DNA of 55,047 bases from Allomuricauda sp. (GTDB lineage: Bacteria; Bacteroidota; Bacteroidia; Flavobacteriales; Flavobacteriaceae), in NCBI GenBank assembly GCA_017795045.1, contig CP051244.1, forward strand, positions 140,782 through 195,828, given 5' to 3'. Below are positions 42,748 through 51,219 of the stretch, piece after piece. Position 1 is the first letter of the stretch. The number at the start of each line of letters is the position of its first letter. The notes beneath the pieces were generated by a model, which made no database searches, was not told the DNA's origin, and was given only the letters and a program-made list of their open reading frames with translations. The translations under genes and the position numbers were made by a program.

Positions 42748-44076
42748 ATGAAAAACCAAAACACCAAAAAAGAATCCCGAAGAAACTTTGTGAAGGGTAC
42801 TGCGCTGCTCTCCACAGGGCTACTATTGCCCACTATGAAAATAGAGGCCATGGCCAATGTTTTCAACGAAAAGAAGCTAAAACTCGCTTTGGTCGGTTGT
42901 GGCGGTCGCGGAACAGGCGCTGCCAACCAAGCCTTGGAGGCCGATGATAACATTGAACTGGTTGCTATGGCCGATGCCTTTGAGGACCGATTGAACAGTA
43001 GCCTTGGAAGTTTAAGCGAAAAATATGAAGGTACTGGCAAGGTCAATGTCAAGGATCGCAATAAGTTTTATGGGTTCGATGCCTATAAAAAAGCCATAGA
43101 TATGGCGGATGTGGTCATCTTGGCCACTCCTCCAGGTTTCAGGCCCTATCATTTTGCCTATGCGATTGAAAGTGGGAAACACGTCTTTATGGAAAAGCCT
43201 GTGGCCACAGATGCCCCAGGAATCCGAAAAGTGTTGGAGACCGCAAAATTGGCCGAGGCAAAAAAACTCAATGTTGTGGTGGGCCTACAAAGAAGGTACC
43301 AAGAAAACTATTTGAACACTTTGGCTAGGATTAAAGCCGGTGATATAGGCAAGATTGTATCAGGGCAAGTCTACTGGAACAGTTCTGGAGTATGGGTGCG
43401 CCCTAGGGAGGCCAGTCAGAGCGAATTGGAGTACCAGATGCGCAATTGGTATTACTTTAATTGGCTTTGTGGCGACCATATTTTGGAGCAACATATCCAC
43501 AATATAGATGTGGCCAACTGGTTCATTGGCGAGTATCCCGTTTCCGCACAGGGCATGGGAGGAAGACTGGTTCGAAACGGCAAGGACCATGGTGAGATTT
43601 TTGACCACCACTTTGTCGAATTTACCTATCCCAGCGGAGCCGTAGTGGCCAGCCAATGTCGCCATCAGCCCAATACCATGAACAGGGTTGGCGAGGTGTT
43701 CCAGGGAACCAAGGGCTCTGTGAACACCAGTGATGCCGGAACCGCAAAACTCTATGATCTATCTGGGAATGAAATCCAGACCATTTCCAACTCGGAAGGA
43801 CACAATCCCTACCAAGAGGAACACAACCAACTTTTTGCTTCCATCAGAAACAAAGGTGTGATCAATAATGCCGAATATGGGGCCAAAAGTTCCATGAGCG
43901 CCATCTTGGGACGGATGGCCACCTATAGTGGAAAAGTAATCAACTGGGACGAGGCCATCAATTCGGAAATTAGACTGGTACCTGAAGAAATGACCTGGGA
44001 TTCCAAGCCCCCTACCCAACCCAATGCGGAAGGAAAGTATCCTGTTCCCATCCCTGGGAAGACAATTGTTATTTAA
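42748..44076 (+). CDS. Tat-exported Gfo/Idh/MocA-family oxidoreductase
   Basis: The 442-aa NAD(P)-dependent sugar oxidoreductase has a twin-arginine signal (SRRNFVKGTALLSTGLLLP, residues 10-28), so it works in the periplasm with a tightly bound cofactor. The Rossmann motif is ALVGCGGRGTGAAN (about 47-60). The catalytic-lysine motif HVFMEKPVATD and the downstream GLQRRYQENYL are typical; WYYFNWLCGDHILEQHIHNIDVANWF resembles the GH109-like/exported subgroup. Such enzymes oxidise sugar hydroxyls to keto intermediates or hydrolyse by an NAD redox cycle. It ends the three-gene unit 28 nt after the SUMF1-like gene and is closed by a perfect terminator. Confidence 0.9.
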   Translation: MKNQNTKKESRRNFVKGTALLSTGLLLPTMKIEAMANVFNEKKLKLALVGCGGRGTGAANQALEADDNIELVAMADAFEDRLNSSLGSLSEKYEGTGKVNVKDRNKFYGFDAYKKAIDMADVVILATPPGFRPYHFAYAIESGKHVFMEKPVATDAPGIRKVLETAKLAEAKKLNVVVGLQRRYQENYLNTLARIKAGDIGKIVSGQVYWNSSGVWVRPREASQSELEYQMRNWYYFNWLCGDHILEQHIHNIDVANWFIGEYPVSAQGMGGRLVRNGKDHGEIFDHHFVEFTYPSGAVVASQCRHQPNTMNRVGEVFQGTKGSVNTSDAGTAKLYDLSGNEIQTISNSEGHNPYQEEHNQLFASIRNKGVINNAEYGAKSSMSAILGRMATYSGKVINWDEAINSEIRLVPEEMTWDSKPPTQPNAEGKYPVPIPGKTIVI

Positions 44077-44100
44077 AGGATGTCCGCTTAATTATAAGAT

Positions 44101-44133
44101 AAAAGCCCGGAAACCAATATTTCCGGGCTTTTT
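44101..44133. terminator. Bidirectional terminator between oxidoreductase and GDPD genes
   Basis: A perfect 13-bp stem (AAAAGCCCGGAAA / TTTCCGGGCTTTT) around a 6-nt loop lies between the convergent stops at 44076 and 44228, with A- and T-runs built into the stem. Confidence 0.9.
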
Positions 44134-44227
44134 ACATTGAAAAAAGACGCAGCCTTAGCTGATTACTGCGCCTTTCCATCTACCAAACAAACTAACTAAG
44201 GTCAATACTTTTGCTGTGCTCGCTTGA

Positions 44228-45184
44228 TTATCTGTGAAGGTTTTTACTTCTTAAAAAGTCGATGAGAATCTGTGGCCTATCTGTTTGGATCATATCGATA
44301 TGATTTTCCAAGAACCACTCATACACGGAAGGGTCCAAAGCCGCTTTTTCATCATCATGCCCCCCATTATGCTGAGGCCATAAAGAGTTTACCCACACGG
44401 AAGCCCCCTTTTCACGTATGTCATCGAAATCCCCAATAAGGGAAATGGTGTCCTGGGGTACGGTAAACTCAAAAGCCACTGGTATATCTTGTTCCAAGTA
44501 TTCATCAATATGCTGTTTGGCCTTGGGATCGTTCAATCTAACAATGGGCATAAAAAACACCTTATCCAAATAGGAGCCAAATTCTTCTTTAACCTGATTG
44601 TAAGGGATAGCTCCCTTAATGACCACTTGATTTTGGGTTCCCGTTTTCTCCATGACCTCATAACACTTGTCAAAAATGTCATAGCTTTTATCCAGGTTTA
44701 CCAAGATTTTTCCCTTGCAAACTTCAAGGGCTTCTTCCAAGGTTGGAATCTTATGGGGGGTACTATGGCCTATCCCATCCCTTAATTGTAGGCTCTGCAA
44801 ATATTCCCAAGTCAGTTCCGATACTTTACCAGTCCCGGTGGTTGTCCTATCTACTGTAACATCATGCATCAACACCAATTGTCCATCCTTGGTTTGCCGA
44901 ACATCTATCTCTACCATATCCACGCCCATATCAATACAGTTTTGAATGGCCTGCAAGGAATTTTCAGGGGCATTTCGCCAATCCCCCCTATGGGCCACCA
45001 CAATTACTTGATCATTATGGGAATCTTCAAGGTTGGCTATGAGCTCTTCAATGGAGACCGGGTTTGCATCCGCTTGTACAATTTGTGGTTCCACAGAGGC
45101 ATTGTCCTGCTCTTGGACATTTTTTTCCTTGCACCCCATCAAGCCCAGCAAACTGATCACGGTAATAAAAATGTACTTTTTCAT
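44228..45184 (-). CDS. Glycerophosphodiester phosphodiesterase, lipoprotein form
   Basis: This 318-aa GDPD-family enzyme hydrolyses glycerophosphodiesters to glycerol 3-phosphate and an alcohol. The N-terminus is a lipoprotein signal (LLGLMGC, Cys18). The active site is complete: VVAHRGDWRNAPENSLQAI (first His-Arg pair and Glu), MVEIDVRQTKDGQLVLMHDVTVDRTTTG (metal Glu/Asp and second His), then KILVNLDKS. It is the last gene of locus 3, 13 nt after a paralogue of nearly the same length that lacks the lipobox. ATG 45184 is preferred over an upstream start at 45217 because it opens the signal peptide. Confidence 0.93.
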   Translation of the reverse strand: MKKYIFITVISLLGLMGCKEKNVQEQDNASVEPQIVQADANPVSIEELIANLEDSHNDQVIVVAHRGDWRNAPENSLQAIQNCIDMGVDMVEIDVRQTKDGQLVLMHDVTVDRTTTGTGKVSELTWEYLQSLQLRDGIGHSTPHKIPTLEEALEVCKGKILVNLDKSYDIFDKCYEVMEKTGTQNQVVIKGAIPYNQVKEEFGSYLDKVFFMPIVRLNDPKAKQHIDEYLEQDIPVAFEFTVPQDTISLIGDFDDIREKGASVWVNSLWPQHNGGHDDEKAALDPSVYEWFLENHIDMIQTDRPQILIDFLRSKNLHR

Positions 45185-45197
45185 ATGGTTATGGTGT

Positions 45198-46160
45198 TTA
45201 CTTTTTAAAGCTGTCAAAATCTCTGAGTCCTTTTCTATCCAAATACTTTATCAACTCCTCCGGACGATCCGTCATAATGGCATCGGCTCCCTGCTCCAAT
45301 AACCACCCCCATGCACTATCAGGCCCTTCCAACAAGGCTTTTTCATCGGTCCTTCCCGCACATAATTCATCCCAGAGCGCAATGGCCAAAAAACCATCGC
45401 CTTTTTTCTTCATAATCGTCTTGGCAATATGAAGGGGTTCAGCATTCTCCGTATCAAAAATGGTTTCATAGTAAAAAGGGTCAAGATCATCCTCATAGTC
45501 TTGATGAAACTTTTCCACATTTGGATTTTCCGGCCATAGTTTGGGCATATAAATGATGCTATCCATCAAACTGCCGTATTTGTCCCGCATGGTCTTTACA
45601 TCATCATTGCCCTTAAAAATGGCATGATCCACCGTACCTGTCCGTTGCAACACCTCATAAGCTTCCCGCACCCATTTACTTTCAGTCTTGTCCAAATTTA
45701 CCATGATTTTGCCCTTGACCAATAGCATTACTTCTTCCAAAGTGGGTATTTGTTGCCTTGAGTGCCTTACCCCTGCCGCATTCTTTAATCGAAAGCTCTT
45801 GATTTCTTCAAGGGTAAGCTCACTTACCTTGCCCTTTCCATTGGTGGTACGGTCTACCGTGTAATCATGCATGGCCACCAAATGACCATCTTTGGTAAGT
45901 CGAAAGTCCAGTTCAATGACATCCACACCCAAATCGATGCAACGTTGAATGGCCATTAAGGAGTTTTCCGGGGCATACCGCCAATCCCCTCTATGTGAAA
46001 TGACCACAATATAGTCTTCGGAAGGGTCCTTAAGGTGTTGTAATATCTGTCCTGCCCTGTTAGTTTCAGGGCCGTGGGCCTCTTGGCCCACAACCCCATG
46101 CAAACTAACCACAAATAACCATATGACCAGACCTATAATTTTATTCAGGTGAATGTCCAT
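45198..46160 (-). CDS. Glycerophosphodiester phosphodiesterase, soluble secreted form
   Basis: This 320-aa paralogue of the downstream GDPD has a Sec signal peptide (LVIWLFVVSLHGVVGQE) without lipobox, so it should be free in the periplasm. The catalytic core is complete: VVISHRGDWRYAPENSLMAIQ, VIELDFRLTKDGHLVAMHDYTVDRTTNG, KIMVNLDKTE, and a C-terminal ADAIMTDRPEELIKYL. The two copies look like an old tandem duplication with different anchoring. ATG 46160 lies 23 nt after the susD stop; a TTG at 46187 overlapping that stop is less likely. Association with SusCD suggests it processes imported glycerophosphodiesters. Confidence 0.93.
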   Translation of the reverse strand: MDIHLNKIIGLVIWLFVVSLHGVVGQEAHGPETNRAGQILQHLKDPSEDYIVVISHRGDWRYAPENSLMAIQRCIDLGVDVIELDFRLTKDGHLVAMHDYTVDRTTNGKGKVSELTLEEIKSFRLKNAAGVRHSRQQIPTLEEVMLLVKGKIMVNLDKTESKWVREAYEVLQRTGTVDHAIFKGNDDVKTMRDKYGSLMDSIIYMPKLWPENPNVEKFHQDYEDDLDPFYYETIFDTENAEPLHIAKTIMKKKGDGFLAIALWDELCAGRTDEKALLEGPDSAWGWLLEQGADAIMTDRPEELIKYLDRKGLRDFDSFKK

Positions 46161-46183
46161 AATTCTTGTTGATGGATTTAAAA

Positions 46184-47572
46184 TCAATATCCCGGATTTT
46201 GTTGTAAAGCGGGGTCTGCCGCTATCTGACTGGCAGGTAAAGGCAACAACAACTTATTGGCATCCGTAATGCCCAATATGGATTGTGCGCGGTCCTGCCT
46301 TAAAAGGTCAAACCATCGATGGCCTTCCCAAACCAACTCCAACCTTCTTTGAAGATCAATTTCTTCAAAGACCGATTGTTGGTCCGTTGCTCCGGCATAG
46401 TCACCTAAATTGGCCCTGTTCCGAACCAGGTCCAAATAGGATATGGCCTCATCCGAATTGTCCAATTCATTTTCAATTTCAGCCAGCATGAGCAATACAT
46501 CGGCATAACGCAATACCACCCAATCACTTCCCGAATCACCCACTACGGTAGAGGGAACAGCAATTTTGTTGGTATAGGCCAATCCAGACTCCAAGGCGCC
46601 GACATAAACTCCTTTTCGGGCATCGTCATCAGCATACAAGGCATAAAAATCAGGTTTTAGCACTCCATGGCCCTTTGTTCCTGCCAACCCTCCATCTTGT
46701 CGTCCTGTAGGATTGAACATTCTGTAAGCATCGGAACCTTCACTATTGGAATTGATTCCAGAGGCATACTGTACTACAAAAATCAATTCCTCATTTAACT
46801 CGTTCTCCAAGGAAAACACTTCATCCACCGCAACCAGATCATGCACATTGGAGCTTACCACCTCCAAAAGGCTCGATTTTGCACTGGAATAATCCTTGAG
46901 GGTAAGGTGTACTTTTCCAAGCAAGGCCTGAGCGGCAGTTTTCACCACTCTCCCTTTATTGCCATCATTCCGTACGGGCAATAGACCTATGGATTCGTCC
47001 AAATCGGCAATAATCTGGGAATATACCTCACCAACGGGAGTTCTCACTTGACCAAAATATTCTTGGGGATTGGTCACCTCATCGGTAACCAAGGGAACAT
47101 CACCAAAGGTGCGCACCAAATTAAAGTAGAGCATGGCCCTAATAAAGAGCATTTCCCCAATCCTTGTATTCTTTGTGTCGCCAACTTCAAAATCAATATC
47201 CTGAATCCGGTTGATGACAATATTGGCCCTTTGGATCCCTTTGTAGCTGTCTTCCCAAACATTGGCTATAAGGCTACTTTGGGGTATCACATTAAAGTCA
47301 TCCAACATACCGTACACCCCTCCATCATTGGCAGGGGTCTCATCATAGGCGTCCTCACCGGGCAGTTCTCCAACGGCAGGCATTGCGGTATTGTACACCC
47401 CGGTAAACTGTAAGGTTGCAAAAACCGCATTCACAGCCTCTTCCAACTCGGCCTCATTGGTATAAAAATTATCCGCGACCTTGGTGGTCCTTGGATTCTG
47501 TATAAGCTCTTTTTCGCACGCCGTTGTGACCATGGCCAAAACAGCGATCAATAGATATGAAAACTTTTTCAT
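46184..47572 (-). CDS. SusD/RagB-family nutrient-uptake lipoprotein (locus 3)
   Basis: The 462-aa lipoprotein (signal peptide then TTAC, Cys19) is of the classical RagB/SusD type. It contains ANIVINRIQDI and ARAMLYFNLVRTFGDVPLVTDEV-like segments (FIRAMLYFNLVRTFGDVPLV), YADVLLMLAEIENEL, and the C-terminal signature RRLELVWEGHRWFDLLRQ...LLPLPASQIAADPALQQNPGY. It binds substrate at the cell surface over the SusC pore. It begins 19 nt after susC and is followed by the two GDPD genes. Confidence 0.95.
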   Translation of the reverse strand: MKKFSYLLIAVLAMVTTACEKELIQNPRTTKVADNFYTNEAELEEAVNAVFATLQFTGVYNTAMPAVGELPGEDAYDETPANDGGVYGMLDDFNVIPQSSLIANVWEDSYKGIQRANIVINRIQDIDFEVGDTKNTRIGEMLFIRAMLYFNLVRTFGDVPLVTDEVTNPQEYFGQVRTPVGEVYSQIIADLDESIGLLPVRNDGNKGRVVKTAAQALLGKVHLTLKDYSSAKSSLLEVVSSNVHDLVAVDEVFSLENELNEELIFVVQYASGINSNSEGSDAYRMFNPTGRQDGGLAGTKGHGVLKPDFYALYADDDARKGVYVGALESGLAYTNKIAVPSTVVGDSGSDWVVLRYADVLLMLAEIENELDNSDEAISYLDLVRNRANLGDYAGATDQQSVFEEIDLQRRLELVWEGHRWFDLLRQDRAQSILGITDANKLLLPLPASQIAADPALQQNPGY

Positions 47573-47591
47573 TGTACTAGCTTTGATTTTT

Positions 47592-50500
47592 TTAGTAAGA
47601 TATTTTTAAGCCTACCGTATAGGTTTTGGCTATAGGATAATTACCACCGGTATTGTATCCCGATGTAAGGATATCACTTGAAGTACCGTCTGGGTTCCAG
47701 CCCCTCCACTTTGTGGAAGTGAATAAATTGTTCCCGGAGAGGTAGACCTGCAGGCTTGACAGCTTGATCTTGTCCAAGAAATTTTTCTGGAAGCTATACC
47801 CTACGCGCAAATCCCTGAACCTTAGATAATCGCCATTACCGTCTTCCACGGTCACGGAGCTTCTTAAAATCTTTCTGGAATTTGAAAAGTTTCCAAAATT
47901 GGGCTGTCCTAAAAATCCATCAGGGTTGTTCTCTGGATGGTATCTATTGTTGAAGTAATAGGTGGTAGGTAAGGCAAAACCTTCCCCTGCCTCGGTCAAT
48001 GAGCTTAGGTCACCATCCAACAAAGTTCTACCCTCGACCCCCACAAAGTTGAAACTTAGGGTGAATCCCTTGTAATCCAGGTTTGCCCCAAAGCCATAGG
48101 TGAAATCTGGAGCAAAAGTGCCCTTTGCCACTTTATCATCATCATCGATGGTACCATCGCCATTCACATCCACCGCTCTAAGATCCCCGGTAAGGGTTCC
48201 ATCCAAGTGGGGATAGCTATCGATCTCTTCCTGTGTTTTAAAAACCCCATCGACCTTGTAACCATAGATTTCCGCAATGGGATGGCCAATCTGGGTCACA
48301 AATAATTGATCCCTACCTGTGGCAATCCTATCCTGACCAGGGCCCAAGGCCAATACTTTGTTTTCATAAGAAGTAAAATTGGCATTGAATCCAACCCCTA
48401 CTTCGCCAATGGCAAAGCCATTACCAAAGACTTGGAATTCCCAGCCTTTGTTTTCCATTTCCCCAATATTGGCCAGAACATTATCGTATCCGGTTTGTTG
48501 CGGAACAGGAACATCCAACAAGAGATCTTTGGTATTGGTCTTGTAATAGGCCATATTAAGGTTCAACTTATTGTTGAAGAGACCCAAATCCAACCCAATG
48601 TTCAAGGATGAGGCCACTTCCCATCCCAAATCTGGATTGGGTGCTGAAGTGGTAATATACCCTGGGGCAATTCCACTATCGAACACATAATTGGAGTCGG
48701 TGACCAACGCTTTGGAACCATAGGTCCCAATCTGATTGTTCCCGGTCTGTCCCCAGCTAGCCGAGAGCTTTCCAAAACTTACGATATCGTTGCTTGGGAA
48801 GAAATTCTCCCTACTGAATACCCAGCCCCCTGAAACGGATGGGAAATTACCCCATCTGTTGTTGACACCAAATCTGGAAGAACCATCACGTCGGATAGCC
48901 GCGGAAAAGAGGTATTTCGAATCAAAATCGTACTGCAAACGGGCCAAATACGATTCCAAGGTCCATATTCCTATACTGGCCGATGCTGTATAGGCGCTGG
49001 CCCCAGCGATATTCTGAATATTATCATCGGCAAAACCTGTTCCTGTGACCCTTGTATAATCCGTTCTTTCCTTTTGAAAAGTATACCCTCCCAAGAGGTT
49101 AAAATGGTGCTTGCCAAAATCTCTGTCATAGGTCAGGGTATTTTCAATGAGATAATTGACTTTGTTCTGCTTATACTGGTCGGCATTGGCATCGGCCCTC
49201 GGTGCCGGGGTTCGGTACGATCCCACTCCAATGGGATAGTAATAGTCCCTGACATAGGTATCGTAATCCCCTCCCAAAGACAATCGATAAGTCAACCCTT
49301 CAAGGATTTTGGCATCCATGAACAAGTTTCCAAAAGTTCTAAAACGTTGTTTCTTGTCCGTCACCAAGGTCGATGTCGCCACAAGATTTTCAACCGGTGT
49401 GCCATTGATACGAACTCCCTCTATTTCATGTTGTTCGTTCACCAATTGTTCACTGATATTTATACTTCCATCTTCCTTGTAAGGGCTATAAAATGGAAAA
49501 TTCAAAGGAATCAGACCCAAAACACCGTTACTACGACTCCCTTGGTCCACGGAGTTTTCAATGGAGTAGGATGGTTTAAGATTAATCCCAAACTTGATCT
49601 TGTCATTTATCTTGCTTTCCAAGTTGACGGAAGCAGAATAGCGCTTAAAGTCGGTACCGATAACCACCCCTTCTTGATCGAAATAACCTAGGGAAGTGTA
49701 ATATTTGGTTTTTTCATTTCCTCCTGAAACAGAAAGGGCATAGTTGGAAATGGGAGCGGTTCTAAATCCTTCATCCACCCAATCCGTATTGATGAGACCA
49801 GATTCGCCATTAAGGTATGGCAGCAGTTCCGGCAAGAACAGTTCCCGTCCATCTATCTGTTTTCCATTGATAAGCTTGGTCACCCGAACCGCATTGGGGT
49901 CGGATTCACTTCGATTGGCTGGGTCTTTTGACACATAGCCCCAGTTACGGGCCTCCGTCAAAAACTGGGCAAATTGATAGCCATCCACCAACTCTACCCC
50001 TGAACTTTGTTGCTGAACACCCCCATAGGTTTCCAAGGTAATCACCGGTTTTTGGTTCGCGGAAAAAGAACCTGCCTTGGTCGTGATCAAAATAACCCCA
50101 TTGGCAGCCCTTGAACCATAAATGGCGGCAGAAGCGGCGTCTTTAAGAATGTTGATCTCTGCAATATCATTCGGATTCACGGAGCTGAGGGCACTGCCCT
50201 CTGTCAAAGGAAAACCATCTACTACGATCAAGGGGTTTGTCCCAGCCGTAAGGGTACCTGTACCCCTAATAATGATTTGGGAATCCGCACCTGGTTGCGC
50301 ATTGGACTGGTTAACGATTACTCCTGAAAGCTTTCCTGCCAATTGCTGGTCCACAGTGGCGGCGGTGACATTTTCTAGCTCTTCGTTCTTGATTTCCGAA
50401 ACAGAACCTACCACTTTGGCGCGTGCCTGTTGTCCGTAACCGATCAGCACCACCTCTTGTAATGCCGAGGAGGCCAATTGCAACTGCACAATAAGTCCAC

Positions 50501-51080
50501 TTTGCCCGGCTACCAATACTTGCTCGGTGGTATAGCCAATGTAGGAGACTTCCAAAATAGCTTCTGGACCCACTTCCAATGTGAAATGGCCATCAAAGTC
50601 TGTAGCCGTTCCATTCATAGTTCCCTTTTCAACCACCGATGCACCTGGAAGGGGATCTCCATTTTCATCTATGACCGTGCCCGTAACCTCTTGAAAGGCC
50701 ACTTCAACCACTTTTTGTGGGGCATTGGGTCTTCTATCAATTGAAATATTCTCATCTATACGCCTAAAAGCCAATCCAGCATCCTTGGCCAACAACTCCA
50801 AAAGGGACCTCAGGGAAACATTCTGATATTTAAGACTGTACTTGTTCCTTAATCTGGAAATACCACGTCCGTATACAAAATTGAAAGTAGTCTGCTCTTC
50901 TATATTACTGAGAATCTCCTCAATTGAGGCATTTTTGACCGATATATCGACCGAAACCTGGTCCAACTTTTGCGCTTTTACCGTTGATGCAAAAATTGGG
51001 TTCAGAAGCGCAACAATCACAATAAGGAAAGAAATTTTCATTGTCAACGCTATAAATTGTTTTATCGTTAGTGAATTCAT
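47592..51080 (-). CDS. SusC/RagA TonB-dependent transporter with STN domain (locus 3)
   Basis: The 1162-aa transporter has a signal segment (MKISFLIVIVALLNPIFAST, after a 13-residue leader) and an STN domain (about 45-110; ISVKNASIEEILSNIEEQTTFNF). A carboxypeptidase-regulatory-like domain (about 130-205; GTVIDENGDPLPGASVVEKG) and a plug with the SusC motif YGSRAANGVILITTKAG follow. The barrel ends in AKTYTVGLKISY. The STN domain matches the FecR/ECF pair encoded upstream on the same strand. Together with SusD and two GDPDs it forms a compact uptake locus. The alternative start at the internal Met (MKISF) would also leave a good signal peptide. Confidence 0.95.
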   Translation of the reverse strand: MNSLTIKQFIALTMKISFLIVIVALLNPIFASTVKAQKLDQVSVDISVKNASIEEILSNIEEQTTFNFVYGRGISRLRNKYSLKYQNVSLRSLLELLAKDAGLAFRRIDENISIDRRPNAPQKVVEVAFQEVTGTVIDENGDPLPGASVVEKGTMNGTATDFDGHFTLEVGPEAILEVSYIGYTTEQVLVAGQSGLIVQLQLASSALQEVVLIGYGQQARAKVVGSVSEIKNEELENVTAATVDQQLAGKLSGVIVNQSNAQPGADSQIIIRGTGTLTAGTNPLIVVDGFPLTEGSALSSVNPNDIAEINILKDAASAAIYGSRAANGVILITTKAGSFSANQKPVITLETYGGVQQQSSGVELVDGYQFAQFLTEARNWGYVSKDPANRSESDPNAVRVTKLINGKQIDGRELFLPELLPYLNGESGLINTDWVDEGFRTAPISNYALSVSGGNEKTKYYTSLGYFDQEGVVIGTDFKRYSASVNLESKINDKIKFGINLKPSYSIENSVDQGSRSNGVLGLIPLNFPFYSPYKEDGSINISEQLVNEQHEIEGVRINGTPVENLVATSTLVTDKKQRFRTFGNLFMDAKILEGLTYRLSLGGDYDTYVRDYYYPIGVGSYRTPAPRADANADQYKQNKVNYLIENTLTYDRDFGKHHFNLLGGYTFQKERTDYTRVTGTGFADDNIQNIAGASAYTASASIGIWTLESYLARLQYDFDSKYLFSAAIRRDGSSRFGVNNRWGNFPSVSGGWVFSRENFFPSNDIVSFGKLSASWGQTGNNQIGTYGSKALVTDSNYVFDSGIAPGYITTSAPNPDLGWEVASSLNIGLDLGLFNNKLNLNMAYYKTNTKDLLLDVPVPQQTGYDNVLANIGEMENKGWEFQVFGNGFAIGEVGVGFNANFTSYENKVLALGPGQDRIATGRDQLFVTQIGHPIAEIYGYKVDGVFKTQEEIDSYPHLDGTLTGDLRAVDVNGDGTIDDDDKVAKGTFAPDFTYGFGANLDYKGFTLSFNFVGVEGRTLLDGDLSSLTEAGEGFALPTTYYFNNRYHPENNPDGFLGQPNFGNFSNSRKILRSSVTVEDGNGDYLRFRDLRVGYSFQKNFLDKIKLSSLQVYLSGNNLFTSTKWRGWNPDGTSSDILTSGYNTGGNYPIAKTYTVGLKISY

Positions 51081-51126
51081 AACTTCACAAAATGTTTAAT
51101 GGTTATTTTTTAATCGTTAAATGGCC

Positions 51127-51170
51127 GCAGTCTGTTGATCCTCGCCAAAGTGTCGCAGACTGCTTTTTTG
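51127..51170 (+). terminator. Antisense-oriented stem-loop between fecR and susC (locus 3)
   Basis: GCAGTCTG (51127-51134) pairs with CAGACTGC (51156-51163), with a smaller inner stem near 51143-51155. TTTTTTG follows on the plus strand, antisense to fecR-susC. On the sense strand there is no T-tract. The stem starts 56 nt after the fecR stop, as in locus 2. Confidence 0.5.
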
Positions 51171-51219
51171 TTCTAGGGGTCTTATATCATAGGCTTGTTT
51201 CTTTTTATTTTCATTTAGT

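Noticed and set aside
44147..44172. CGCAG/CTGCG inverted repeat after the bidirectional terminator
   Set aside because: The stem is only five bases and lies beside a much stronger terminator.
49074..49691. 205-codon plus-strand frame inside susC (locus 3)
   Set aside because: It is fully antisense to a well-supported SusC barrel region, with no signal or motif of its own.
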